Positions 33,376 to 41,371 of a DNA stretch of 44,680 bases are shown here, one piece after another (the first letter of the stretch is position 1; the number at the start of each line of letters is the position of its first letter). The notes under the pieces were generated by a model. That model saw only the letters and a list, made by a program, of their open reading frames with translations. It did no database searches and was not told the DNA's origin. This stretch comes from Fimbriimonas ginsengisoli (GTDB lineage Bacteria; Armatimonadota; Fimbriimonadia; Fimbriimonadales; Fimbriimonadaceae). The stretch is from the NCBI GenBank assembly GCA_016179045.1, contig JACOSL010000027.1:1-44680 (forward strand), read 5' to 3'. Made by a program: the position numbers and the translations under genes.

Positions 33376-34524
33376 TTAGCCTTCCGGATGAGGCTTGATC
33401 ATGAGGTCCTTGAACAGGCTCTGGTAAATGCCGTGCGGGATCACCCAGTGCACGCTCTTGGCATCGACCCACGCCGCGTGGTAGCCGACGAGGTTGCAGT
33501 TGTAGTCGATCCACATGTAACCGCGCTCGGTGCCGAAGCCGCACGTGTCGCCCCAGTTGTGGCCCCACGAGTTCTTCATGAGCCATGCGTGCTTGCTGTC
33601 GTCCCAGCCGACCAGCGTTACCGCATGGTTGATGCCCATGTTCGTCACGTGCTCGTTGTAGATGCCGCTCGTGTAGTGCTGGAAGGCCGAATCCGCCCAC
33701 ACCGCGACCGAAATCGCGCCGTGCTGCATCATCGCGTCTTTGATCTGCTGGACGCTGGGGATGCCTCCGTCCGGTATCACGAAGCCCCATGCCGCTGCGA
33801 AGTAGTAGTCCGGCTCGCCGGCCCACATCGTGTGCTGGGCGGCCGAGCCGTCGACGGCCAGATAGGGAACCTTCGCCTCAGAGGTCACGCCGTGCGCCAT
33901 CATCCAGTTGAACACCGGCATGTACCAGCCTCCCGCGCAAGTGCCGCCCCCGCTGCAGCCGAGAATCTGCTGCTCGGAGTCATCGACAAGCCGGTTGTTT
34001 CGGATCAGGTCGCTCGATTCATATGAAGAGCAGGCCGCGAAGTCCCAGCAACTTCCGCAGTAGCCTTGGTCCTTGACCGGGCTTACCCGACCCATCTGGC
34101 GCAGGTCTACTGCCGCCGAATGCGAGTTCGGCAGCAGGAAAGGCCTGTAGGACCTATTCTTATTCATGTAAGCCTTCATCGCGATCGCGTCGTGCCTGAG
34201 CAACTCGACCGCCTTCGGGCTATGCACCAGGGCCAACTCGCGAAAGTTCTTCGGCACCTTCGTCATGCCGGCAATCAGTTCGAGCGGGCGGTCGGCGGGA
34301 CCGGTGTAGCCAACCTTGAACGTGAAGTGCTTGGCCAGGATCTCGCTGCGTAGGGCGGCCAGCCGGGACTTGATCGCGGCGGGCGCCTTCGCTTCGCGAT
34401 CCTGGTAGTTGAAGATTATTTCGTTGGGTGGCGGCTTTGGCAGCGGGGGAACTTGCGCGCTTCCCAGGGTCGCGACCGCCACCAGGCTGAGCGCGACGAA
34501 TAATGTGTGAACTCGATACTTCAA
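33376..34524 (-). CDS. Papain-family (C1A) cysteine protease, exported
   Basis: A 382-residue protease. The TTG at 34524 is chosen because GGAGGG sits seven bases upstream (34532-34537) and it starts a clean signal peptide, MKYRVHTLFVALSLVAVATL, then GSAQ. An ATG at 34554 would add ten residues that contain this ribosome-binding site. Residues 25-135 are a likely pro-region. The catalytic core has Gln153 and Cys159 (KDQGYCGSCW), His300 (NMGINHAVTLVGW) and Asn318 (KNSWGHNWGD), all expected for an active enzyme. It is followed on the same strand by the chagasin-like gene. Confidence 0.9.
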   Translation of the reverse strand: MKYRVHTLFVALSLVAVATLGSAQVPPLPKPPPNEIIFNYQDREAKAPAAIKSRLAALRSEILAKHFTFKVGYTGPADRPLELIAGMTKVPKNFRELALVHSPKAVELLRHDAIAMKAYMNKNRSYRPFLLPNSHSAAVDLRQMGRVSPVKDQGYCGSCWDFAACSSYESSDLIRNNRLVDDSEQQILGCSGGGTCAGGWYMPVFNWMMAHGVTSEAKVPYLAVDGSAAQHTMWAGEPDYYFAAAWGFVIPDGGIPSVQQIKDAMMQHGAISVAVWADSAFQHYTSGIYNEHVTNMGINHAVTLVGWDDSKHAWLMKNSWGHNWGDTCGFGTERGYMWIDYNCNLVGYHAAWVDAKSVHWVIPHGIYQSLFKDLMIKPHPEG

Positions 34525-34531
34525 AATGGAA

Positions 34532-34537
34532 CCCTCC
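34532..34537 (-). promoter_or_regulatory. Ribosome-binding site supporting a TTG start
   Basis: GGAGGG on the minus strand, seven bases before TTG 34524. This spacing is near ideal and decides the start of the papain-like protease in favour of TTG. Confidence 0.6.
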
Positions 34538-34711
34538 TTCCAACATTCGAGCATGGCCGATTTTTCTCGTCGGGTGCCCGTCTTGTTAGAATGATGTTCC
34601 TGCCGGGCGTTTCGCAAAACTGTCGAAACCAGCCGTCCGAGCGGGAAGACGAAAGCTCGTGTCCGCTAGGTAACCTAGACTCGGCGGCCAGGTCGCCAGG
34701 CGAGAAAAACC

Positions 34712-35488
34712 GTGTCCGGCGCCGCCATGCGTTCCCAAGACAAGGCTGAGGACAACGCCGTCCGCCGCCAGGCGGATTCCGCGGGCGTCGATCTGGCGCG
34801 CCTGCCAGCCCACATCGCGATCATCATGGACGGAAACGGGCGCTGGGCCAAGGCGCGCGGACGCCCGCGCCTGATGGGCCACCGCGAAGGCTATCGCAAT
34901 CTGCGCAAGGTGCTCGCCGATTGCAGCGACCTCGGCATCCGCTATCTGACCGTGTACGCGTTTTCGGCCGAAAACTGGCGGCGTCCGCCCGACGAGGTCG
35001 AAGGCTTGATGAAGCTGCTCGAGCGGGCCGCGCGCGACGAACTGCGGATGATGCTGCAGAACAACGTGCGAATGCGGCTGGCGGGCAGAATCGACGAATT
35101 GTCGCCCGCCTTGCGCCGCGTCTTGCTCGATACGGTTGCCACCACCGAAGGCAACACGGGCATCGTGTTCACGCTCGCGGTCAACTATGGCGGGCGGGCG
35201 GAGATCGTGGACGCGGTCCGCGATCTGGTGGCGGCGGGCTTCGAGCCCAACGACATCACCGAGGAGCTGGTTTCCGCCCACCTCTACAACCCCGATCAGC
35301 CCGAACCCGACCTGATGATCCGCACCGCGGGCGAGGTGCGCTGGAGCAACTTCCTGCTTTGGCAAGGCGCGTACTGCGAGCTGGTGGTGTCGGATGTGCC
35401 GTGGCCGGAGTTCGGACGCAGGCAGTTGTTCGAGGCGGTTGCCACCTTCCAACACCGCACGCGCAAGTTCGGCGCGGTTGTGGAGTAG
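34712..35488 (+). CDS. uppS: Isoprenyl transferase (undecaprenyl diphosphate synthase)
   Basis: A cis-prenyltransferase that makes the C55 lipid carrier for cell-wall synthesis. Motifs in order: HIAIIMDGNGRWAKARG (catalytic Asp and P-loop), HREGYRNLR, TVYAFSAENWRRP, the dimer/product region GIVFTLAVNYGGRAEIV, and PDLMIRTAGEVRWSNFLLWQ near the end. The start is GTG 34712 or ATG 34727; both give a normal-length enzyme (258 or 253 residues). Confidence 0.95.
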   Translation: MSGAAMRSQDKAEDNAVRRQADSAGVDLARLPAHIAIIMDGNGRWAKARGRPRLMGHREGYRNLRKVLADCSDLGIRYLTVYAFSAENWRRPPDEVEGLMKLLERAARDELRMMLQNNVRMRLAGRIDELSPALRRVLLDTVATTEGNTGIVFTLAVNYGGRAEIVDAVRDLVAAGFEPNDITEELVSAHLYNPDQPEPDLMIRTAGEVRWSNFLLWQGAYCELVVSDVPWPEFGRRQLFEAVATFQHRTRKFGAVVE

Positions 35489-35494
35489 GGCCGC

Positions 35495-35863
35495 ATGGCT
35501 GACTTACCCCGCGATGGGCCAGGCTTGGACCTCGCGATGGACATGGAGGAAATCCTGATTGCTGGCGTGGGCGGCGGGTTTTTGTGCCTCGGCTCGTACC
35601 TCGCCACGCACATGGCCGCTTGGGTCGCGATTTCATGCTGGATTTGGGGCGGCTTCGATCTGCTGGTCGCTCTCTACAGGGTAGTTCTGGAGGGTGGCAC
35701 GGCCACTGGACGCCTAGTCGTTTCAGTCATCACCTTGGCGGCGCTCGGATATGTCTTCTGGTCGACTCAGACCTCCAACAGTCGGGGGAAGGAGCAGCCT
35801 TTGGAGCCTCCTCCAATCTCCTCTACGTTGAATGGGGAAGCCAGGCAACCTTCGATCACCTAG
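35495..35863 (+). CDS. Small membrane protein of unknown function
   Basis: A 122-residue protein with two or three hydrophobic helices (residues 20-52 and 72-90) and a polar, proline-rich tail ([10 protein letters not shown]). It starts 6 bp after uppS and probably shares its transcript. In many bacteria a phosphatidate cytidylyltransferase gene follows uppS; this is not that. It ends tail-to-tail with the prepilin-like gene on CTAG (35860-35863). Confidence 0.55.
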   Translation: MADLPRDGPGLDLAMDMEEILIAGVGGGFLCLGSYLATHMAAWVAISCWIWGGFDLLVALYRVVLEGGTATGRLVVSVITLAALGYVFWSTQTSNSRGKEQPLEPPPISSTLNGEARQPSIT

Positions 35864-36876
35864 TCACAGAGGCTGTACCACGTGCCCGACCACGCGTTGG
35901 GATCGGAACTCGCATCGCCCGAGCGGTGGCCCTCGGGGTCGACCTTCGCTTCGTCGAAGCCCGCCGAGCCTGGGATGTGCTTTGCGTGCCCGTCGGCGAA
36001 GATCATCGACCCACCAAGCGGGTTCCAGCGGCGATAGTAGTTGAAGGGCGGCGCGCAGTCGTAGCCGTAGCGCGCGCATCCGGGGTCTTGGGAAGCCTCG
36101 AAGAAGGGGAACATCTCCAGTCGGATGATCCGGGTGCCGGCGGGGTCGTCGGCCTGCGTTTCCCTCACCAGTTGGGTCGCGTTGAAGGTTTGCGTGCGTG
36201 GGTCGTAGATGGAAAAGAAGTTGTTCTGCGACGACTCGCCCGCCACCGTCGTGAACATGCAGTGGTCGAAGCGGTAGGACGTGCCATACGCCTCCCAATA
36301 GGTTAGCGGGCTCCGCCCCTGGGCGATCAGCCCGGGGTCCTGAGGCAGATACGGACCGCCGAAGTCGAACGGGCTCTTGAACATCTCCTTGGTCTTGCCG
36401 TAGGGGAGGAGCAGCACCTCGGTGCCCTTGTGCTGGGCGGGCGCGTAGATCGTGGGGTCGCTGTTGTAGGCGTAAAAGATCGGCTCGGTGTCGTCGTAGT
36501 CGGTCAAGTACATCTTGTCGGCGAGGCCGATCTGGCGGGCGTTGCTGAAGCAGGCGGTGCTGCGGGCGGCGTCCTTGGCGCGGGCGAAGACGGGGAAGAG
36601 GATCGCGGCGAGGATCGCGATGATGGCGATCACGACGAGCAGTTCGATGAGGGTGAAGCCGGCGCGGGCTCTGCGTGGCTGCACATCCCTCCAGACGTGC
36701 CGTCTGGAGGGTTCACGACGGGCACTCTTCGCCGCGCTATCGGTTTCACTTAGCGGGACAGCCTCCAGACTGCAAGTCTGGAGGCATCGGAAACGTGCGC
36801 GGCCCCGTCTGCCGCGGCGCAGCGAAGGCAGGAGTGAACGCAAGAGGGGGTGAATCAGGAATCCGAAACGAACCAT
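35860..36876 (-). CDS. Prepilin-type N-terminal / H-X9-DG-type protein
   Basis: A type IV pilin-like protein. A basic RRARAG precedes the cleavage site [18 protein letters not shown] and a helix ending [14 protein letters not shown]. The C-terminal part contains [20 protein letters not shown], the H/DG type of end common in Armatimonadota and planctomycete families. ATG 36876 has GGAGG eight bases upstream, giving 338 residues with an 80-residue leader; part of it is encoded by the double-hairpin element at 36687-36785. A GTG at 36684 ([14 protein letters not shown]) gives a normal leader and 274 residues but lies right against a hairpin. The gene follows a TPP riboswitch. Confidence 0.82.
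   Translation of the reverse strand: MVRFGFLIHPLLRSLLPSLRRGRRGRARFRCLQTCSLEAVPLSETDSAAKSARREPSRRHVWRDVQPRRARAGFTLIELLVVIAIIAILAAILFPVFARAKDAARSTACFSNARQIGLADKMYLTDYDDTEPIFYAYNSDPTIYAPAQHKGTEVLLLPYGKTKEMFKSPFDFGGPYLPQDPGLIAQGRSPLTYWEAYGTSYRFDHCMFTTVAGESSQNNFFSIYDPRTQTFNATQLVRETQADDPAGTRIIRLEMFPFFEASQDPGCARYGYDCAPPFNYYRRWNPLGGSMIFADGHAKHIPGSAGFDEAKVDPEGHRSGDASSDPNAWSGTWYSLCD
36687..36785. repeat. Double-hairpin element inside the prepilin leader
   Basis: Two inverted repeats with the same stem: CCCTCCAGAC-GTGCC-GTCTGGAGGG at 36687-36711 and GCCTCCAGAC-TGCAA-GTCTGGAGGC at 36761-36785, 49 bp apart. The stems are 10 bp and only the loops and end pairs differ. The block lies within the open frame of the prepilin-like gene, before the GFTLIE cleavage site. 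It looks like a REP/BIME-type mobile hairpin element. Confidence 0.75.
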
Positions 36877-36884
36877 GGTCGAAA

Positions 36885-36889
36885 CCTCC
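36885..36889 (-). promoter_or_regulatory. Ribosome-binding site for the prepilin-like gene
   Basis: GGAGG on the minus strand, eight bases before ATG 36876. It supports the long-leader start. Confidence 0.5.
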
Positions 36890-36971
36890 ATGAACGCCGC
36901 CTCCGCATTCGATTGCGAAGGCTCGCCCGGAGTTCGCCCCGAGGATGCCGGGGCGGCCAGGTTCGTCTTCC

Positions 36972-37070
36972 ACAATCCCTACGCCGGAATTACCCGGATC
37001 AGGTTCCTGGGGTCATCCGCGCCTCCAGCGCGGAACTCTCAGCCTTGCGGCTCCCCCTTGCGGGCGTTGT
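36972..37070 (-). ncRNA. TPP riboswitch (THI box)
   Basis: On the minus strand the conserved THI-box blocks appear in order: GGGGGAGCCGC, AAGGCTGAGAG, a P3 hairpin CCGCGCTGGAGGCGCGG, ATGACCCCAGGAACCTGATC, CGGGTAATTCCGGCGTAGGG and a closing ATTGT. The core pyrimidine-sensing CTGAGA and the GACCC/CCTGATC/GCGTAGGGA blocks are intact. The ACAA/TTGT and CCC/GGG pairs form P1. It ends 95 bases before the start of the prepilin-like gene. A GCCCCG ... CGGGGC hairpin in that leader could be the expression platform. Confidence 0.93.
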
Positions 37071-37099
37071 TCGGCTTCATTATAGCCGGCCGGGGGGAG

Positions 37100-37126
37100 G
37101 CGACTAGCGACCAGTGACTAGTGACA
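37100..37126. repeat. Heptamer tandem repeat (GYGACYA)
   Basis: About 3.9 copies of a 7-bp unit: GCGACTA, GCGACCA, GTGACTA, GTGACA. It lies between the gyrA stop and the riboswitch. Confidence 0.6.
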
Positions 37127-37138
37127 AATGTGGTGAAG

Positions 37139-39616
37139 CTACTCGGCTGGCTCGTCGTCCTCGCCAACCGGGTCGAGGTCGCCGTCGTCTTCCTTCTGCA
37201 CGATGCGCGCGATCGAGCGCACCTGGTCGCCAGGCGCGAGGTTGATCAGCTTCACCCCTTGCGCCACCCGCCCCACCAAGCGAATTTGGCTGACCACCAG
37301 CCGGACGCTCTTGCCGCCCTGGGTCATTACCATGAGGCGGTCGTCGATATCGACCACCTCCGCCCCCACGATCAGCCCCGTCTTCGCGGTGCACTGCATG
37401 GTGAGAATGCCGCTGCCCGCGCGGCCCTGGATGCGGTAATCGTCGAGGTTCGTGCGCTTGCCGTAGCCGTGCTCGCCAACGACAAGCAGGGTGGCGGCCT
37501 CGCGCACCACGTCGGCCGAGACCACGATGTCCTCGCCCTTCAGCCGCATGGCGCGAACGCCGCCCGCCGCGCGCGAGCGCGAGGTGGCCTGCGTCTCTCG
37601 AAACCGGATCGATTGGCCGTGGCGGGTGACGAGCATGACGTCGTCTGCGCCGCGCGTCTTAAGCGCCCAGCTCAGCTCGTCGCCCTCTTCGATGTCGAAC
37701 GCGATGATGCCGTTGTTGCGGATGTTGGCGAACGCGCTCATCGGCGTGCGCTTGATCTCGCCCTGCCGGGTCACCAAGGTCAGGAATCCTTCGCCGCCCG
37801 CGATGTTCTTGACGCTCACGGTGGCGGTCACCCGCTCGCCGCCGAGGATGTTGATGTAGTTGATCACCGGCATTCCGCGGGCGTACCGCCCGCTCTCGGG
37901 GATCTCGTAGCCCTTCAGCCGGTAGACCCGCCCCCGGTCGGTGAAGAACAGAATCGTGTGGTGGGTGCTGATCTCGAAGAGGTGGGCGGGCTCGTCGTCG
38001 CCCTTATGCACGTTGGCGACGCCCTTGCCGCCACGCCGCTGCTCGCGGTAAGCATCCTTTGACACGCGCTTGATGTAGCCGTCGCGCGAAATCGAGATGA
38101 TCGCCTCTTCGTCCGGGATCAGGTCCTCTTCGGTGAACTCGCCCGCCTCACGCGGCTGGATGCGAGTGCGCCGCTCGTCGCCGAACTTGTCGCGCAAGGC
38201 CACGATTTCTTCCGTGAGCACCTGGGTGAGCCGGACCGGATCGCTGAGGATGTCCATCAGGTTCTGGCCCCGGCGAAGGGCTTCCTTGTAGTCGGCCTCC
38301 AGCTTCTGTTGTTCGAGTTGAGTAAGGCGCCTGAGCGGCATCGCGAGCACCGCGTTGGCTTGAAAGGGGGACATCTCGAACTCGCGCACCAGTTCTAGCC
38401 GGGCGGCGGCGGGGTCGGCGCTTCGGCGAACCACCGCGATCACTTCGTCCAGGAACCGCCGCGCGATCTGGAAGCCCTCGTTGAGGTGCACTTCTTCCAG
38501 GGCCCGATAAAGCTCGTGGCGCGTGCGCCGGACGATCACCTGGCGGCGATGGCGCAGATACTCGTCGAGCATCACGAGCACGGGACAGGTTCTTGGGGCC
38601 AGATCGACCAGGCCGAGCATGATCGCCCCGAAGGTCACGCGCAGGTTGGTGTGCTTGAGCAGGTAGTTGAGCGCCTTGTTCGCGTTCACGTCGCGCCGCA
38701 GCACGATCTCGATCCGCATGCCGCGCTTGTCCGAGTAGTCCTGCACCTCGGTGATTCCGTCGAACTTGCGCTCTTTTGCGATCCCGGCGATGCTCTTGAC
38801 CAGGTTCTCTTTGTTGACCTGGTAGGGCAGCTCGGTTATCACGATCATCGACTTGCCCGCATCGCCCATCTCGATGCTCGTCTTGGCCTGCAGGATGATC
38901 GAGCCGCGGCCCGTCTCGTACGCGGACCGGATGCCTTTCGTGCCCATGATCGTGCCGTAAGTGGGGAAGTCGGGGCCGGGGAGCACTTCCATCACCTCGT
39001 CGAGCGTGCTACCGGGCCGCTCGGTGCGCAGGATGAGCGCGTTGCACACCTCGGTGAGGTTGTGGGGCGGCAGGTTGGTCGCCATCCCCACCGCGATGCC
39101 CTGGCTGCCGTTGCAGAGCAGGTTCGGGAACTTGCCCGGAAACACCATCGGCTCGTTGAGGGTCTGCGCGTAGTTCGGCACCCACTCGACCGTATCCCGA
39201 TCGAGGTCCTCCATGAGTTCCATCGCGAGGGGGGTCAGGCGGCACTCGGTGTATCGCATCGCCGCGGGGGCATCGCCGTCCACGCTGCCAAAGTTGCCCT
39301 GACCCTGTACGAGCGGGTAGCGGAGCGACCAGGCCTGCGCCATCCGCACTAGGGTGGGATACACGACCGCCTCGCCGTGGGGGTGATAGTCGCCGCTGGT
39401 CTGGCCGCAGACCTTGGCGCACTTGCTGAATGCGCCGTCGGGCGCGAGATTCAACTCGCGCATCGCATAGAGGATGCGGCGCTGCACTGGCTTCAGGCCG
39501 TCGCGCACGTCGGGCAGCGCCCGGGCGATGATGACCGAAATCGCGTAGTTGACGTAGGAGCGCCCGAGCTCCTCATCGACGTTGACGACTTGGATCTGCG
39601 GTTCGAACTCGGCCAC
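37139..39616 (-). CDS. gyrA: DNA gyrase subunit A
   Basis: An 825-residue GyrA. The breakage-reunion domain numbers like the E. coli protein, with catalytic Tyr122 in AAMRYTECRLT. The quinolone-determining region reads HPHGEAVVYP at 78-87. The C-terminal DNA-wrapping propeller has the GyrA box REQRRGGKG and blades such as FFTDRGRVYRLKGYEIPE. The box separates it from ParC. The tail is acidic (KEDDGDLDPVGEDDEPAE). The gene is leftward and no gyrB lies nearby in the window. Confidence 0.96.
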   Translation of the reverse strand: MAEFEPQIQVVNVDEELGRSYVNYAISVIIARALPDVRDGLKPVQRRILYAMRELNLAPDGAFSKCAKVCGQTSGDYHPHGEAVVYPTLVRMAQAWSLRYPLVQGQGNFGSVDGDAPAAMRYTECRLTPLAMELMEDLDRDTVEWVPNYAQTLNEPMVFPGKFPNLLCNGSQGIAVGMATNLPPHNLTEVCNALILRTERPGSTLDEVMEVLPGPDFPTYGTIMGTKGIRSAYETGRGSIILQAKTSIEMGDAGKSMIVITELPYQVNKENLVKSIAGIAKERKFDGITEVQDYSDKRGMRIEIVLRRDVNANKALNYLLKHTNLRVTFGAIMLGLVDLAPRTCPVLVMLDEYLRHRRQVIVRRTRHELYRALEEVHLNEGFQIARRFLDEVIAVVRRSADPAAARLELVREFEMSPFQANAVLAMPLRRLTQLEQQKLEADYKEALRRGQNLMDILSDPVRLTQVLTEEIVALRDKFGDERRTRIQPREAGEFTEEDLIPDEEAIISISRDGYIKRVSKDAYREQRRGGKGVANVHKGDDEPAHLFEISTHHTILFFTDRGRVYRLKGYEIPESGRYARGMPVINYINILGGERVTATVSVKNIAGGEGFLTLVTRQGEIKRTPMSAFANIRNNGIIAFDIEEGDELSWALKTRGADDVMLVTRHGQSIRFRETQATSRSRAAGGVRAMRLKGEDIVVSADVVREAATLLVVGEHGYGKRTNLDDYRIQGRAGSGILTMQCTAKTGLIVGAEVVDIDDRLMVMTQGGKSVRLVVSQIRLVGRVAQGVKLINLAPGDQVRSIARIVQKEDDGDLDPVGEDDEPAE

Positions 39617-39746
39617 TGGTGTTTGGATCCCTCAGCACGCCCGCGCGATCCTTCAGATTAGGATGGGGACGCCAAGGTTATTCTACCTTCCCGGGCCGGT
39701 TGGCGGCCCGCGCCGGTTCGGGTTGGTTTGCCGTCCTCACCAGGTA

Positions 39747-40538
39747 GTGAAGGCAATTTTCGAGGCGGTTGTGCGAGGGCTGGCACTCGTTCTCGTGGTG
39801 ATGGGCGCACGCGGCGCGCTCGGTCAACAAGCCCCGAAGGACCTCGATCCGATCAATCCGGACCGTCCCGACTTCACCAACGGCACCGCGATCGTGCCGA
39901 TGGGCAAGGTGCTGCTCGAGACCGGCTATCTGAACACGAACTCGCGCGACACGCGCCTTCGCGAATTCGGCGACCATCTGCTGCTGCGGGTGCCGATCTC
40001 AGACCGGTTCGAGTGGCGCTTCGACATGGGCGGATACGCGATTCAAGATGTGGCAGGAGTGCGGGCGAGCGGCCTTGAGGACTTCACCCCCGGCTTCAAG
40101 TGGCGCTTTCGGGATGCTCGGGGCAGCCAGCCCGCCTTGGCCCTCTTTGCGGGAGTGACGCTGCCAACGGGGGCGAGCGACATTGGCAACCCGGCTCCCC
40201 AACCCAGCTTGGCCCTGTATGCAGACCGGCAGCTCACCGCGAGCACATCTCTGGGGGTTAATGTCGTGGCGACCTACACCAACGATGATGCCGGCCGCTT
40301 TACTCAATATGTTGCGAGCGCTTCTTACGGCATGCAGCTAAGCCCCCGCACCAATGGCTTCCTGGAGCTGTATTCGGTAATGCCCGAATCTAACGGCGGC
40401 CCCAACGTGGAGGTATTCGATGCCGGCCTTGGCTACCTGCTCAACAATGATACGATGGTCGATCTGCATCGGGGCGTCGGCCTCAACCGCCGGCGTCCGA
40501 ACTCGTTTTGGGGTGTTGGCGTGAGCTTCCGGTTCTAG
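39747..40538 (+). CDS. Outer-membrane-channel-like exported protein
   Basis: A 263-residue exported protein. GTG 39747 starts signal MKAIFEAVVRGLALVLVVMG, then ARGALGQ. The mature part begins INPDRPDFTNGTAIVPMGKV, then LLETGYL, a typical start for 'transporter/Phenol_MetA_deg'-type outer membrane barrels, and ends SFWGVGVSFRF with a terminal Phe. Alternating strands (FEWRFDMGGYAIQDV, FLELYSVMPES) fit a 12-14 strand barrel. The real substrate is unknown. Confidence 0.7.
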   Translation: MKAIFEAVVRGLALVLVVMGARGALGQQAPKDLDPINPDRPDFTNGTAIVPMGKVLLETGYLNTNSRDTRLREFGDHLLLRVPISDRFEWRFDMGGYAIQDVAGVRASGLEDFTPGFKWRFRDARGSQPALALFAGVTLPTGASDIGNPAPQPSLALYADRQLTASTSLGVNVVATYTNDDAGRFTQYVASASYGMQLSPRTNGFLELYSVMPESNGGPNVEVFDAGLGYLLNNDTMVDLHRGVGLNRRRPNSFWGVGVSFRF

Positions 40539-40670
40539 GGGTCGTCGAACGGTGGTCTAACAGTGGCCGAACGACGTTCGAAAGTGGTCAGCTTGGTCAA
40601 CCGCTGAGTCCCGACCAGGGCGAGTGCATTGTGCGCTGCATACCCTTAGATCTTGCCGAGCGGTCAACAC

Positions 40671-40806
40671 AAGGACGCCACTGATGGCGTCCGCAAAGGA
40701 ATCGGTGAGCGAACCCCGGGATGGGGTGAGCGAGCCAGAGAGAAGAACATCACCCCTGCCATTCGGGCGGGGGTCGGTGAGGCGCGCGCCGAACCGGGGG
40801 GTGGAC
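40671..40806. repeat. Dispersed intergenic repeat, copy B
   Basis: Counterpart of copy A at 28848. The hairpin GGACGCCA-CTGA-TGGCGTCC (40673-40692) keeps the stem but changes the loop, and GGGGTGA ... TCACCCC is kept, around GCGAGCCAGAGA. It sits in a 340-bp gap (40539-40878) where I see no gene. The left part of that gap holds only short imperfect repeats of TGGTCTAAC/TGGCCGAAC type. Confidence 0.78.
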
Positions 40807-40878
40807 GACAGCCAGTGATGGCAAGAACACGGAGTGCGTCTTGCAATCCGTGCAAGTCCGCCACGGTAGATTAGCGGC

Positions 40879-41371
40879 ATGGCAACGGGCAGGCTCGTGG
40901 TCGGCGTGAGCGGCGCAAGCGGGGCGATCTACGCCCAGCGCTTCCTGCGCCAAGCTGCCCGCTTGTACCAAGAAGTCTTCCTTACCCTCAGCGAGCAGGC
41001 GATCCAAGTCGCGGCGACCGAGCTTTGCGTGACCCTCGACCGATCTGCATTCTCGACCAAGAAGTGGTTAGGCGAGGAATTCAAGAACATTAGGCTACTG
41101 AACGAAAGGGACTACTTCACGCCTCCCGCGAGCGGCTCTTTCACCCACGACGGCATGGTGATCGTTCCGTGCTCGATGGGCACGGCGGGGCGGATCGCCA
41201 ACGGCATCAGCGACGACCTCTTGACCCGCTCCGCGGACGTGTGCCTAAAGGAACGGCGGCCTCTCATCCTAGTTCCTCGCGAGATAGCTGGCCGACTCGG
41301 TGGTGGCGCGCATCCTCCAAGCCCTCGGTCAGGATCAGAGCTTGTTCAAGCCGTGGATGCAAACGGATTGA
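40879..41371 (+). pseudogene. ubiX: Flavin prenyltransferase UbiX, internally deleted
   Basis: UbiX prenylates FMN for UbiD-type decarboxylases. Residues 1-135 are normal: RLVVGVSGASGAIYAQRFLR, SGSFTHDGMVIVPCSMGTAG and DVCLKERRPLILVPRE. After PRE (41283) the expected segment of about 40 residues, including the F-Y-x-R-P region that helps bind the prenyl donor, is missing. The true C-terminus, LADSVVARILQALGQDQSLF then KPWMQTD and TGA 41369-41371, continues in another frame. The remaining frame runs on into the next gene, giving an apparent fusion of 466 residues. Confidence 0.78.

Noticed and set aside
37121..38062. Plus-strand open frame inside the gyrA 3' half
   Set aside because: Antisense to the gyrase propeller region with biased composition; no recognisable domain.
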